Source of the DNA: Nocardia transvalensis NBRC 15921
GTDB taxonomy: Bacteria; Actinomycetota; Actinomycetes; Mycobacteriales; Mycobacteriaceae
Direction of reading: 5' to 3'
DNA length: 64,000 bases
Assembly (NCBI RefSeq): GCF_000308875.1
Contig: NZ_BAGL01000128.1
Coordinates: 1-64,000, forward strand
Both the position numbers and the translations under genes were made by a program. A model generated the notes under the pieces. That model was given only the letters and a program-made list of their open reading frames with translations, was not told where the DNA came from and searched no databases. Below, in pieces: positions 8,741 to 17,690 of this stretch; the first letter of the stretch is position 1, and every line of letters starts with the position of its first letter.

Positions 8741-8937
8741 ATCGCCTGCCGCGTCGTGGCCGAGCACGGCGTGAAATATGCCGCGGCTGCCCCGGTTTCA
8801 CCGCTACCGACCTCAACGGCTTCCGCGGCCACCGCACCCCCGAACAGGGCGCGGCAATCGCGATTCGCCTCGCGACCCTTCCCGATAACGGCCCGACCGG
8901 TGGATTCTTCGGCGACGCCGGAACAGTGCCCTGGTAA
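8741..8937 (+). pseudogene. short-chain dehydrogenase (SDR) C-terminal remnant
   Basis: The frame from 8791 to TAA 8937 reads PGFTATDLNGFRGHRTPEQG, then AAIAIRLATLPDNGPTGGFF and ends in VPW: the classic C-terminus of an NADPH-dependent SDR. The preceding EHGVKYAAAAP segment is in another frame, joined at a C run (8790-8793), consistent with a one-base deletion. Active-site and cofactor-binding parts are missing, so the gene is dead. Confidence 0.75.
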
Positions 8938-8939
8938 CA

Positions 8940-9150
8940 CTATTCATTGCGGTACGGCTGGTAGCGCTCGGCGGCGGCGACCGGCTGACCGCGGGTGGCG
9001 GAGGAGAGCACCAGGAGGACGAGGACCAGGAACGGCAGTTCCGTGATAGCGACGAACTGGCTGTCGGTGAAGTTGAAAAGCTGGGTGAAGCACAGATTCA
9101 CGACCAAGGCCGCCTTCAGCAGCCGGATCGCGGCGTTGTTGCCATGCGGT
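8940..9150 (-). pseudogene. membrane protein C-terminal remnant
   Basis: On the minus strand, ending at TAG 8940-8942, the frame encodes NNAAIRLLKAALVVNLCFTQ, then a hydrophobic helix (LPFLVLVLLVLSSATRG) and a polar tail ending ERYQPYRNE. Codon use is clearly coding, but the frame has no start codon before an upstream TAG near 9203. Best explained as a truncated or frameshifted gene. It converges tail to tail with the SDR remnant, two bases apart. Confidence 0.5.
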
Positions 9151-9313
9151 TCGGCGGGGTTACACCGCGTTGGGGATCGGCCCGGACTCCCGGCCGGAAA
9201 CTATCCGGGCCGTCGTCCGGCAAGCCGAGCCGGAAGCCCGCGTACTGCCCCCGCCCAAAACCCGCCGCCGAGCTGCTGGTCACGCGGGAGCGCCGTGACC
9301 GCACCCCGCTCAC

Positions 9314-9339
9314 CATCATCGAACGTAGGTTCGATGATG
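9314..9339. promoter_or_regulatory. LexA (SOS) box inside an 11-bp-arm palindrome
   Basis: TCGAAC-GTAG-GTTCGA at 9319-9334 is a perfect SOS box; the symmetry extends to CATCATCGAAC / GTTCGATGATG (9314-9339). It is 17 bases before the start of the 56-residue gene. Confidence 0.9.
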
Positions 9340-9355
9340 GCATATACTGCGCGGT

Positions 9356-9526
9356 ATGTTTGTGGTTGGTGACGAAGTGCGTATCCGGCCCGCGGGTGTG
9401 TCGGTGTTCCGGGTGGTCGAGATCGAGGACGACGAGCATGTGGTCATCGTGTCGGTCGATCCCGCACCCGGCGCCTACCCGCATTCGCGGCGGGTGGCCG
9501 ATCTGGTCCTCGCCACCGAGGTGTGA
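9356..9526 (+). CDS. 56-residue SOS-controlled small protein
   Basis: ATG 9356, no strong ribosome binding site; sequence MFVVGDEVRIRPAGVSVFRV then an acidic strand and VSVDPAPGAYPHSRRVADLV. The V-G-D-x-V-R-I start with alternating valines suggests a small SH3/KOW-like beta barrel, as found in nucleic-acid or protein-docking modules. Coding bias is strong. A perfect LexA box overlaps its likely promoter, so expression on DNA damage is expected. Function unknown; the size suggests a regulator or inhibitor rather than an enzyme. Confidence 0.75.
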   Translation: MFVVGDEVRIRPAGVSVFRVVEIEDDEHVVIVSVDPAPGAYPHSRRVADLVLATEV

Positions 9527-9565
9527 CCAGAGCGGCCCGTTACCACCGTGGGCGTGTTGCGGAGT

Positions 9566-9748
9566 CTATGCGGTGAGGTCGGCGATAGTGGCGGTCGCGG
9601 CGTTGGTCTTGACCGACTGGATGCCTTTCTCGGCCGCGGCCTTGGATTCGTAGGCTTGGCTCTGGGCGATGATCTCGCCGTTGCCGGCCTTGAGCCGCCA
9701 GCGAACCTTCTGTGACGCATCAGGGAATATTTCGAACTTCGCCGCCAT
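9566..9748 (-). CDS. DUF1508 (YegP-like) small protein
   Basis: 60 residues from ATG 9748; GGAGG lies five bases upstream, which favours this ATG over the adjacent one at 9751. The MAAKFEIFPDASQKVRWRLK, AGNGEIIAQSQAYESKAAAE and KGIQSVKTNA blocks are the DUF1508 signature: a small alpha/beta fold that is often duplicated (only one copy here). Biochemical role unknown in the family. Confidence 0.9.
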   Translation of the reverse strand: MAAKFEIFPDASQKVRWRLKAGNGEIIAQSQAYESKAAAEKGIQSVKTNAATATIADLTA

Positions 9749-10031
9749 CATGACCTCCTCGAATCGGAAGGGATAACGCCCGTTCAACCGCAGCTTAACC
9801 GGCATCCGCAGTGAAGGAAACCGCCACGTAGTCAGCGCCGGTGCCTCGATGCGCTGGCTGTCGGGTCCGCTGCTGTGACGGCTGGCGCGGAAAGCCGGTT
9901 GATGAGGCGCTCGGGCACCCCGGGCGGGGTAGCGTGACGGTTGCCGACAGTGGTGAGGTGCCGTGGCCGGGCGCTATGGTCCCGGTTGCTGCTGCTGCGG
10001 TTGCCTGCGGCCTTGGTGGAGGTGAGCCCCG

Positions 10032-10388
10032 GTGATGGCCGAGAAAAGTAGGGTGGTTCGATTACCGACCCGGTCCGACACCGCCGCCCGCCGGGCCGCC
10101 GAGCAGGTGCAGTCGGCGGCGCGGGACTACCGGCACGCCCGCCGGCACCTGGACACACTGCTGGCGCGGATCGACACCGCGGCCCGAGATTCTGCGGTCG
10201 ACGCTATCGACCGCGACGCCGCCGCGGCGCTGGGTGAGCTGGCGGCTGGCGTTCACGGCGGGTTCGTGCGGTTGGTGACCAGCGTCGAGATCGGCCGCGA
10301 CCTTGTCGACGAACAGGCGCTCGCCGCGTCGATCGCCCAGGCCGCCGAACTCCCCGAAACACCGCCGGAACCGGAACCCGGCCGGTGA
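10032..10388 (+). CDS. 118-residue helical protein of unknown function
   Basis: GTG 10032 has GGAGG nine bases upstream. Charged, alanine-rich and predicted mostly helical, with a coiled-coil-like run (RAAEQVQSAARDYRHARRHL) and no membrane segment. Its stop overlaps the next start as GTGA, so the two genes are translationally coupled. No family recognised. Confidence 0.65.
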   Translation: MMAEKSRVVRLPTRSDTAARRAAEQVQSAARDYRHARRHLDTLLARIDTAARDSAVDAIDRDAAAALGELAAGVHGGFVRLVTSVEIGRDLVDEQALAASIAQAAELPETPPEPEPGR

Positions 10389-10681
10389 TCCTCGCCGCCG
10401 ATTCCGCGCCACGCGTGTCCGGCCTCGCTGATCTGGCCGCGTTGGGTGCGGGTTCGATCGTGGTGCAGGGCCTGGCGGACGTGCCGGATCGGGTGCGTCC
10501 GTTCCAGCGAGGTGATGACGGTTACTGGTACAGCCACGGGATCGGCGGCGGCGTGTCGTCGGAGAGGCTGTGGAGAACTGGGGATGATCTGGTCGTCGTC
10601 TCCCGCAGCGACCGGCCCGTCACCGCGGGTGCGACGCAGATCGACAGGGTCCGCGCATTCCCTGTCAAGTCTGCGTGTTGA
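10385..10681 (+). CDS. 98-residue unknown protein coupled to the preceding gene
   Basis: Starts at GTG 10385 within the previous stop codon. Strand-rich: GAGSIVVQGLADVPDRVRPF, then YWYSHGIGGGVSSERLW and DDLVVVSRS. The aromatic/glycine pattern suggests a small beta-barrel. No family recognised. Confidence 0.6.
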   Translation: MILAADSAPRVSGLADLAALGAGSIVVQGLADVPDRVRPFQRGDDGYWYSHGIGGGVSSERLWRTGDDLVVVSRSDRPVTAGATQIDRVRAFPVKSAC

Positions 10682-11002
10682 AGAGCTGCAGACTCCAGTA
10701 CTCGGTGAACGTCAGCGGCCCCGGCGATGCAGCCGACAGGGGTCCCGGGTTCGGCCCGTGACGTTCAGAGTCAATGACTGCATTGCTCGGCGCCGGGCGC
10801 GCTGCCGCGTGGATGACCAGAGCCCATGCTGCTGGGGCTGGAGCACTCGGCACAGCTGGGTCTGCGCGTCGTCGTCGACTGCTCGGGATGTGGTTGAGCG
10901 GGCGACACGACCAGGGCCTCGGGCGCCACGATGGGGGGCGAACCGGACACGCTGGCCCGGTTGGGTCGACGGTGGGTGCCGGGTTGTTTCTACTGTTCGG
11001 AT
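10682..11002. other. 321-bp stretch without a gene; upstream region of the amidase operon
   Basis: No supported coding sequence or strong repeat seen; presumably carries the amidase promoter. Confidence 0.4.
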
Positions 11003-12430
11003 ATGACGACGACCCACGATGTGCGCCGGGTGCATGCCTTCGGTGACGACGCGCTGGCTGACCACGACGCCGTCGAGGTGGCTGCCCTGATCCGCCGGGG
11101 TGAGATCTCGGTGGAGGAGGCCGAGTGTGCGGCTGTCGCTCGCGTCCGCACGGTGGAGCCCACCCTGAACGCGGTCGCGTTCGCCGCGTACGAGTCGCCG
11201 CGCCGCGGCACCGATCCGTGCGCGCCGTTGTATGGGGTACCGACGCTGGTCAAGGACAACACCGAAGTGGCCGGTATGCCCACCAATCACGGCACGGACG
11301 CCTTCCGTGCCAGGCCCGCGCGCACGGACGGGCGGTATGCCCGGCAGTTGCTGAGTACGGGTGTCACAGTGCTCGGCAAGACGCGGATGCCGGAGTTCGG
11401 TTTCAACGCGACGTCGGAGTTCCGGCTCGCCGAGCCGGTGCGGAACCCGTGGAACCTCGATTACTCGAGCGGTGCCTCCTCGGGCGGGGCCGCCGCCCTG
11501 GTGGCGGCGGGCGCGCTGCCTCTCGCGCACGGCAACGACGGGGGTGGGTCGATCCGCATCCCTGCGGCCGCGGCCGGGCTCATCGGACTCAAGCCGAGCC
11601 GCGGACGTCACGTCGATGGTGAGGCGGCGCGCGCGATGCCGATCAACATCGTCAGCGAAGGAGTACTCAGCCGTTCGGTGCGCGATACCGCTGCCTATGT
11701 CGCTGCCACGGAAGCCTGCTGGCGTAACCGGAGGTTGCCTCCCATCGGGCTGGTGGAGGGGCCCGCCCGGCGCCGGCTGCGCGTCGGGGTGTTGACCGAG
11801 CACATCCTCGGCGGTGAGGTGGACACGCAGACGCTCGCCGCCGTCGACAAGACCGTCGCCCTGCTCGAGGCGCAGGGCCATGTCGCCGAACCGATCTCGC
11901 TGCCTGTCGACTCGCGGTTCGCCGAGGACTTCACTCTCTACTGGGGGTTGCTGGCGAGCCTGGCCACCGGTTTCGGCCGTGTCGCGTTCGATCGGTCGTT
12001 CGACAGTGGGCAGATCGATGGGCTGACCCGGGGCCTGCGCCGCTACTATGCCCGCAACATCGCCCGGACGCCCGGTGCGTTTCGTCGCCTGCGCCGTACC
12101 GGTGCGCAGTACGCGCGGCTGTTCGACCGTCACGAACTGATCGTGTCGCCGGTGGTTTCCCACGTCACGCCGCGGCTCGGCGTCCTCAGCCCGTGCGTGC
12201 CGTTCGACGAGTTGATCCAGCGGCTGCGGAATTTCGTCGCCTTCACACCGCTGCAGAACGTCACCGGCACGCCGGCGATCTCACTGCCGATGGCCATGGC
12301 CGACGAGGGCGTTCCGGTCGGTGTGCAGGTGGCATCGGCCTTCGGCGACGAGCGGACGCTACTCGAAGTCGCCTTCGCGCTCGAGGAAGCGACCGTGTGG
12401 CCCCGCATCCACAACCACGAGGGCTGCTGA
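11003..12430 (+). CDS. amidase (amidase-signature family)
   Basis: 475 residues from ATG 11003 (upstream in-frame codons to 10931 lack family similarity). The Ser-cisSer-Lys triad is visible: Lys84 in YGVPTLVKDN, cis-Ser159 in SSGASSGGAAA and nucleophile Ser183 in GNDGGGSIRIPAAAAG. Length and C-terminal GTPAISLPMA and GVPVGVQVASAFGDE motifs are normal. It hydrolyses a C-N amide bond; the substrate is unknown. One base separates it from a flavin amine oxidase and an AraC regulator follows, so the cluster probably degrades an amide to an amine/acid and then oxidises the amine. Confidence 0.93.
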   Translation: MTTTHDVRRVHAFGDDALADHDAVEVAALIRRGEISVEEAECAAVARVRTVEPTLNAVAFAAYESPRRGTDPCAPLYGVPTLVKDNTEVAGMPTNHGTDAFRARPARTDGRYARQLLSTGVTVLGKTRMPEFGFNATSEFRLAEPVRNPWNLDYSSGASSGGAAALVAAGALPLAHGNDGGGSIRIPAAAAGLIGLKPSRGRHVDGEAARAMPINIVSEGVLSRSVRDTAAYVAATEACWRNRRLPPIGLVEGPARRRLRVGVLTEHILGGEVDTQTLAAVDKTVALLEAQGHVAEPISLPVDSRFAEDFTLYWGLLASLATGFGRVAFDRSFDSGQIDGLTRGLRRYYARNIARTPGAFRRLRRTGAQYARLFDRHELIVSPVVSHVTPRLGVLSPCVPFDELIQRLRNFVAFTPLQNVTGTPAISLPMAMADEGVPVGVQVASAFGDERTLLEVAFALEEATVWPRIHNHEGC

Positions 12431-12431
12431 C

Positions 12432-13769
12432 ATGTACGACGCGGATGTCATAGTCGTCGGCGCCGGACTCGCCGGCCTCGTTGCTGCGCGTGAGCTCGAG
12501 CGCACCGGTCTCGACGTGCTCGTCGTCGAAGCCGCCGACCGCGTGGGCGGCAAGACGCTGACAGCTCACATCGGCGACGACCACGTCGATCTCGGCGCGC
12601 ATTGGATCGGCCCCCGCCAGGCGCGGATCATCGCCCTGGCCGCCGAGCTCGAGGTGCCGACGCGGCCGCAGCCGGTCACCGGAAAGAACGTCCTACGGGT
12701 CAACGGTCGCCGGCATGTGTTCCGCGGATCGGTGCCCGCCCTCAACCCTGTGACCTTGTCCGATCTGAGTGTCGGCGCCTTCCGGCTGTGGCGCGCGCAC
12801 CGCCGCGCCGGGTTCCGCGCCGCGGCCGCCGGGCCCGTGGACAGCCAGACGGCAGCCGAACTCGCTCGGCAGGTGTTCCACACCCGCGACGCGCGTGCGC
12901 TTGTGAACATGTTCACCGGGCTGCTGCTCGGCGCGGACCTCGAGGACGTGTCGGCCGCGTATCTGCTCGCCTACCTGCGCTCGGGCGGCGGAGTGCGGTT
13001 CCTGTCGGAGTTCAAGGGAGGCGCGCAACAGGACTTCTTCGTCGGTGGCGCCCAGCAACTGTGCGAGCGGATCGCCGCCCGGTTACGGTGCCCGGTCGCG
13101 ACCGGCACCCGAGTGACCGGTGTGGTGCAGGACGACGACGGCGTCACGGTGCACGCGGGCGAGTCGGCGTGGCGGGCGCGCAGATGTGTCATGGCAATGG
13201 CACCACCACTGCTCACCCGAATCGGTTTCACCCCGGCACTGACGCAGGCGCTGGACCGACTCTCCAGACAGACCCGGCTCGGCTCGTACTCGAAGTACGT
13301 CGCGGTCTACGAGCGGCCGTGGTGGCGCGAGCAGGGCTACTCCGGCATCGGCTTCGCCACCGACGGTCCGCTGCAGATGGTCGTCGACGGCTGCGCCGAC
13401 TCCGGTCGCGGCATCCTCGTCGGGTTCAGCACCGGTGCCAGCGCCCGCCGGATGGCGGCCCTCGACGCCGCGGACCGGCGCGCTGCCGCGGTGGACGCGA
13501 TGGCCGAACTCCTCGGGCCCGAAGCCGCGGCCGCGACCGACTTCTTCGAGATCGAGTGGGCAGATGTTCCGCTGATCGAGGGCGGCCCGGTCGCGTTCGT
13601 CCCGAGCGGCGCCGGTCTGCCGGAGCATTTTCCGCCTCCACCCCACCAGCACGTGCATTGGGCCGGTACCGACTACGCCGTCCGGAACAACGGTTACCTC
13701 GACGGCGCGATCGAATCCGGCGAGCGCGCCGCTCGCGCCATCGTCGGCACGGGTGCTGTCACGACCTGA
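12432..13769 (+). CDS. flavin-containing monoamine oxidase
   Basis: 445 residues. Rossmann FAD motif GAGLAG at 10-15 with Glu33 in VVEAADRVGGK for the ribose; GARWIGP-like LGAHWIGPRQ follows. C-terminal FAD segment HVHWAGTDYAVRNNGYLDGA followed by IESGERAA is typical of monoamine/polyamine oxidases. It should oxidise a primary or secondary amine to an aldehyde, producing H2O2 and ammonia. Starts one base after the amidase stop, hence co-expressed. Cytosolic; substrate not predictable. Confidence 0.92.
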   Translation: MYDADVIVVGAGLAGLVAARELERTGLDVLVVEAADRVGGKTLTAHIGDDHVDLGAHWIGPRQARIIALAAELEVPTRPQPVTGKNVLRVNGRRHVFRGSVPALNPVTLSDLSVGAFRLWRAHRRAGFRAAAAGPVDSQTAAELARQVFHTRDARALVNMFTGLLLGADLEDVSAAYLLAYLRSGGGVRFLSEFKGGAQQDFFVGGAQQLCERIAARLRCPVATGTRVTGVVQDDDGVTVHAGESAWRARRCVMAMAPPLLTRIGFTPALTQALDRLSRQTRLGSYSKYVAVYERPWWREQGYSGIGFATDGPLQMVVDGCADSGRGILVGFSTGASARRMAALDAADRRAAAVDAMAELLGPEAAAATDFFEIEWADVPLIEGGPVAFVPSGAGLPEHFPPPPHQHVHWAGTDYAVRNNGYLDGAIESGERAARAIVGTGAVTT

Positions 13770-13819
13770 GGCATCATGAGTCTCGGCACCGCTCGGGACG
13801 ACATGATGCAGGGGGTCGG

Positions 13820-14833
13820 TTGATCGACGACAACGGCCTGCATACGCCGATCATCCCGCCGAACGTCGTGCTGGGCCTGCTCGATCTGGCCGACCGGCGC
13901 GGCCTGCACGTCGATCCCTGGTTCGCAGGCAGTGGCCTGTCTCGCGCCGATCTCACTGTCCCCGAGGCACGACTGTCCTACCGTCAGGCCGCCGCGATCG
14001 TGCACCGAGCGCTCGCGGCGCTGCCGGCCGGGCCGGTCGGGCTGCAACTCGGGACCACGGACCTGCTGCGCTCGTTCGGCATTCTCGGCTTCGCCGTCCG
14101 CGCCTGCGACACGATCGGGGACGCGATAGCGGTCGGTGTGCAGTTCCACCAGGCATCCGGCAGCCTCGCCGATTTCGAGTTCCACGCGGACAGTGACCAA
14201 TTCGCGATCGAACTGACCGAGCGTCACCCCGACCGGACGCTGCTGCCCTTCATCGCCGAGGAAGCGTTCGGCAGCATCCTGGTGCTCGCGCGCGCCATCA
14301 TCGGCAACGAGTTCACTCCGACCGGCCTCGAGCTGGCCTACCCACCGCCGCCGTACCTGCCCGCATACACCCGCCTTTTTCGCTGCCCGATCGAGTTCGA
14401 GGCCACCGGGAACCGCCTGCACGGCCCGACAGCGCTGCTGACCCGGCCGATCGCCACGAGCAGCGCAGCGCACCTGGCCGTCGCGCTGGACGCGACACGC
14501 CGCATGGTCGACCCGTCCGACCGCCGACCGGGCATCGTGGCCGCGGTCGAGGGAGTTTTGCGCCGCAACCTCAGGCAGCCGCTGACCATGGCCGAAGTGG
14601 CCAGGCAGCTGCACATCACCGAACGAACGCTGCACCGGCAGTTGGCGGCAGCCGGTCACCAGTTCAGCGCCATCCGCGACCGGGTACGCCACCAGCGCGC
14701 GAAGATCCTGCTGCGTGAGTCGAACCAGCCGATCGCCGCGATCGCCCGCGAAGTGGGCTACAGCGACGGACGAGAATTCCGCCGCGCCTACCACCGCTGG
14801 ACAGGACACCCACCCAGCACCGAGCGGCCGTGA
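13820..14833 (+). CDS. AraC-family transcriptional regulator (OruR/ArgR-like arabinose-binding-domain type)
   Basis: 337 residues from TTG 13820, preceded by AGGGGG; no in-frame ATG fits. N-terminal ~200 residues are the Arabinose_bd sensor domain (RLSYRQAAAIVHRAL, LGILGFAVRACDTIG-like block, FHADSDQFAIELTE). The C-terminal ~95 residues carry two helix-turn-helix motifs (MAEVARQLHITERTLHRQL; IAAIAREVGYSDGREFRRAY). Same strand as the amidase and oxidase, 50 bases after the latter: most likely the activator of that operon, sensing the amide or amine. Confidence 0.9.
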   Translation: MIDDNGLHTPIIPPNVVLGLLDLADRRGLHVDPWFAGSGLSRADLTVPEARLSYRQAAAIVHRALAALPAGPVGLQLGTTDLLRSFGILGFAVRACDTIGDAIAVGVQFHQASGSLADFEFHADSDQFAIELTERHPDRTLLPFIAEEAFGSILVLARAIIGNEFTPTGLELAYPPPPYLPAYTRLFRCPIEFEATGNRLHGPTALLTRPIATSSAAHLAVALDATRRMVDPSDRRPGIVAAVEGVLRRNLRQPLTMAEVARQLHITERTLHRQLAAAGHQFSAIRDRVRHQRAKILLRESNQPIAAIAREVGYSDGREFRRAYHRWTGHPPSTERP

Positions 14834-14972
14834 AGCCGGCAACACCGGCCGTGCACCGATCGAGAACGCCGCAGCCGAGCAGTAGCGACATTCCGGTATC
14901 GGTGCCATCCACGAGACCCGCCGGTGAATCCGCGCGTGCCACGCCAGGGCGGGCATCGGCAATGCCCGGTGA

Positions 14973-15587
14973 TCAGGCGCTGTCGTGTGGGGGTCGAGGC
15001 AGGAGATTCTCGAGCAGCCAGCTGAGCGCAGCCCGATTCCGGACAGCGCCGGCTTCGGTGGCCGGGGTGGTCAGCGCCGTGAGGCGAAGCCCGTCGATCA
15101 CCGCGACCAGCAGGCGCGCCGTCTCGGCCGGCCGGGGAACCTCGAGACGTTCGAGGACCTCGCCGAACATGGCTTCGATGGCGTCGATCCACGTCTGAAC
15201 CTCTGCCTGAAGGTGCGGATGATCGGCAGCGTAGAGCTGGAGTTCGTACTGCGCCCGCAATGCCGTCCGATCCTCCGGCACAAGTTCTTCGGTGATGAGG
15301 TTCAGCAGGTCATCGTGTGTGAGACCGGATTGCCTCACCCTGGCCGGTAATGCCTCGACAGCGGCGTGAGCCTTGGCCCGCTCCTGTTCCGCGAGCCATC
15401 GCAATGCCGCGGCGACGATGTCGTCGCGCGACGCGAAGTGGTACGTCGTGGACGACAGCGACACCTCGGCCGCCTCCGCGACCGCCCGGTGTGTCAATCC
15501 GTCGACACCACGTTGCCCGGCGACACGAACGGCGGAGCGCACGATCGCACCGCGAATCTCCTCGGCAGATCGCCGACGGTTCGGCAT
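14973..15587 (-). CDS. TetR-family repressor
   Basis: 204 residues from ATG 15587. N-terminal helix-turn-helix: EIRGAIVRSAVRVAGQRGVD, then LTHRAVAEAAEVSLSSTTYH and FASRDDIVAAAL, the standard TetR recognition block. The C-terminal ligand-binding half (~70-200) is of the TetR_C type with a long helix around IDAIEAMFGEVLERL. It is divergent to the hydrolase operon and two identical palindromes lie between them, so it probably represses itself and the hydrolase genes. Confidence 0.93.
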   Translation of the reverse strand: MPNRRRSAEEIRGAIVRSAVRVAGQRGVDGLTHRAVAEAAEVSLSSTTYHFASRDDIVAAALRWLAEQERAKAHAAVEALPARVRQSGLTHDDLLNLITEELVPEDRTALRAQYELQLYAADHPHLQAEVQTWIDAIEAMFGEVLERLEVPRPAETARLLVAVIDGLRLTALTTPATEAGAVRNRAALSWLLENLLPRPPHDSA

Positions 15588-15616
15588 CGGTCACATCCTC
15601 CCACCAACCTAGTTGC

Positions 15617-15647
15617 AGTACATTTGTACTCACAGTACGTTTGTACT
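15617..15647. promoter_or_regulatory. twin palindromic operator of the TetR regulator
   Basis: AGTACATTTGTACT (15617-15630) and AGTACGTTTGTACT (15634-15647), two AGTAC-N4-GTACT palindromes with centres 17 bases apart, 30 bases upstream of the TetR start. This spacing suits two repressor dimers on one DNA face. The second palindrome ends about 125 bases before the hydrolase start. Confidence 0.85.
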
Positions 15648-15771
15648 CATGATGGGTAGGGTATCGGCTGACGACGGTGACGGCGTGTCCGGAACGATCG
15701 ACGCCGGTCACGACCAGTAGCGCCGAATCGACTGGAGCGCTCACGAGGCCACGGTCACCCTCGACGCCACA

Positions 15772-16617
15772 GTGCTCAACATCGCCGATATCGGCGACAG
15801 CAGCGATGCCTGCCTGCTGATCCACGGCCACGGCGGCAACTGGCAGTACTGGCTGCCGACCATGTCCCGTCTCGCGTCGCGGCGTCGCGTGATCGCTGTC
15901 GACCTCCCCGGGTTCGGCCGGTCAGCACCCGTGCCGTGGCGGTCGGCGGCGTTCGCCACGACAGCGGCAACGCTCGCCCGGCTCTGCACGCACCTCGGTC
16001 TGGATCGCGTTCACCTGATCGGCCACTCCCTGGGGACGCTGATCGCCTGCGAACTCGCCGCCGCCCAGCCCGACCTCGTCACCGGCGTGACACTGGTCAA
16101 CGGCCCGCCTCTCTCGGCCATCGAGTTCGCCCGCCACCCCATCCGCATCGCGCGCCGTCATCCCCAGCTGGCGAGGGTGGCGCTCACCGACCTGGCGACC
16201 GCCGGACTGCCCATACCCACCCTGATCCGGCAGCAGGTCGCCGCCCGCCCACGTCTTCGCGACGCCGCGTTCGCCACCTACATGGGCCGCCCCCCGACCC
16301 GCCTGCCAGCCGACCTTGCCCTCAAACTGCTCGACGGCGTCGGCGCACCCGGCTACTACCAAGTGCCCCTCCTCGCGCGGCACTACGACCCGCACCCGGC
16401 CCACACCCGAATCCGCTGCCCCGTGCAGCTGATCAACGGCGCCCAAGACCCCCTCGTCCCCGACACCGACATCGCCCGCTTCTGCGCATCCGGCGCCCCG
16501 ATTCACGACAACATCCGCATCGAAGCCGCCGGGCACCTCGTCAACCTGGAAAAACCCACACAGTTTCACCACCACCTCGAGCGATTCCTCACCGTGACGG
16601 AGACCCGCACACGATGA
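15772..16617 (+). CDS. alpha/beta-fold hydrolase
   Basis: 281 residues from GTG 15772. Oxyanion HGHGGN at 18-23, nucleophile elbow GHSLG at 84-88 (Ser86), acid in LINGAQDPLVPD and catalytic His in EAAGHLVNLEKP complete the triad. A helical lid (~125-185) separates core halves. Family members act as esterases, lactonases or C-C hydrolases; substrate unknown. Reading frame upstream of GTG remains open for some 15 codons (to a TAG) with protein-like sequence but no standard start. Likely repressed by the divergent TetR protein. Confidence 0.88.
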   Translation: MLNIADIGDSSDACLLIHGHGGNWQYWLPTMSRLASRRRVIAVDLPGFGRSAPVPWRSAAFATTAATLARLCTHLGLDRVHLIGHSLGTLIACELAAAQPDLVTGVTLVNGPPLSAIEFARHPIRIARRHPQLARVALTDLATAGLPIPTLIRQQVAARPRLRDAAFATYMGRPPTRLPADLALKLLDGVGAPGYYQVPLLARHYDPHPAHTRIRCPVQLINGAQDPLVPDTDIARFCASGAPIHDNIRIEAAGHLVNLEKPTQFHHHLERFLTVTETRTR

Positions 16618-17057
16618 CACCCCCAGCAAAACCCAACCCACGCAGCACCCTGCTCATCGCCGGACGCCTCAGCCTCGGCGCAGCCCTGATGATCGCGCCG
16701 CGAACCATCGCACGACCATGGGTCACCGACACCGACCACCCCACCGTCCGTTACCTGCTCCGCATCATCGGAGGACGCGAAGTCGCCATGGCCGTCAGCT
16801 TGCTCGCGGTAGAGCCCGCACAGCACACAAACCGCAAAAGGCTTCTCACACTGGACGCCGCGTTCGACCTCTGGGACGCCCTCATCGCCATCTCGGCCCG
16901 CCCCGCGCTGCCCGGACCCCGTCGGCCCCTCGCCATCGCCGCCGCACTGAGCTGGGCCACCCTCGGCATCCTCACCGCCACCCGGATCGACAACGACTCC
17001 GAACGGCGCAGACCCGCCACCGCGGGAGCGCAGAGCCGCAGCCGCAGTGACCGTTGA
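16614..17057 (+). CDS. small membrane protein, DUF4267-like
   Basis: 147 residues; ATG 16614 overlaps the hydrolase stop as ATGA. About four hydrophobic segments (ALLIAGRLSLGAALMIAP, then around residues 55-72, 82-95 and 105-122) with a GGREVAMAVSLLA motif between the first two, resembling DUF4267-type four-helix membrane proteins. The arginine-rich tail is cytosolic. Co-transcribed with the hydrolase; role unknown. Confidence 0.75.
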   Translation: MTPPAKPNPRSTLLIAGRLSLGAALMIAPRTIARPWVTDTDHPTVRYLLRIIGGREVAMAVSLLAVEPAQHTNRKRLLTLDAAFDLWDALIAISARPALPGPRRPLAIAAALSWATLGILTATRIDNDSERRRPATAGAQSRSRSDR

Positions 17058-17237
17058 ACAGCGTGTCCGCGGGCGCAGATCACCTGCCGACGAGATCGAC
17101 CGCCCAGCCCGGCATCCACCCAGGGCCCACTCGACACCACGCCCGATCAGAAACGACACGTCGCTCAGACGACGAGCGGCCGACCACGGCGCCCATCCGG
17201 CGAGTAACTGATCAACCAGTCCATCGGCGACAAGGTC

Positions 17238-17526
17238 GATCGAGAACGCGCAGCTGGTGTGGCAGGGCGTGCGAGAACCAAACCACCGCGGCTGGGCTTG
17301 GATCGGTGCCGGTGTCCTCACCCTGGGTGTCTACGGCTTCGTCGCCACCGGGCAACCCGACGCGAACTTCGGGCGCATCCCCGCCGCCTACGGCGGGGCG
17401 TCGCCGGATCGCTGCTGTGGGGCATGACTTTTGGACGGATTCCGGCCCGACCGCTGGGACATCACCGGCGCGGTGATCTGCCTGATCGGCGTCGCGGTCA
17501 TCATGTACACACCACGTCCGAGCTGA
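17238..17526 (+). pseudogene. YnfA/UPF0060 family membrane protein, frameshifted remnant
   Basis: Three frames together give the family sequence: LVWQGVRE-HRGWAWIGAGVL, YGFVATGQPDANFGRIPAAYGG, then VAGSLLWGM, then GFRPDRWDITGAVICLIGVAV ending at TGA 17526. At least two frameshifts (near 17400 and 17430) and loss of the N-terminal helix make it a pseudogene. UPF0060 proteins are four-helix SMR-like membrane proteins. It lies 165 bases from the end of the recombinase operon. Confidence 0.85.
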
Positions 17527-17690
17527 CCGGAGACCCGGTGTCGGCCACGCATATGGGCCGTCGTCTCTACGGCAGTCGCGTTGACCGTCTGGACACACAG
17601 GTTCGCTGCGGACTTGCGAATCTCGATTCGTTTCGCCGGCACGTGCCGAGCACCGCGTGCAGGTAACGGGCACGACGTCCGGTTGCGTGG

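Noticed and set aside
12602..13819. N-terminal extension fusing an Arg/Gly-rich region to the AraC regulator
   Set aside because: The extension is an out-of-frame reading of the amine oxidase; TTG 13820 with AGGGGG upstream gives the normal AraC length.
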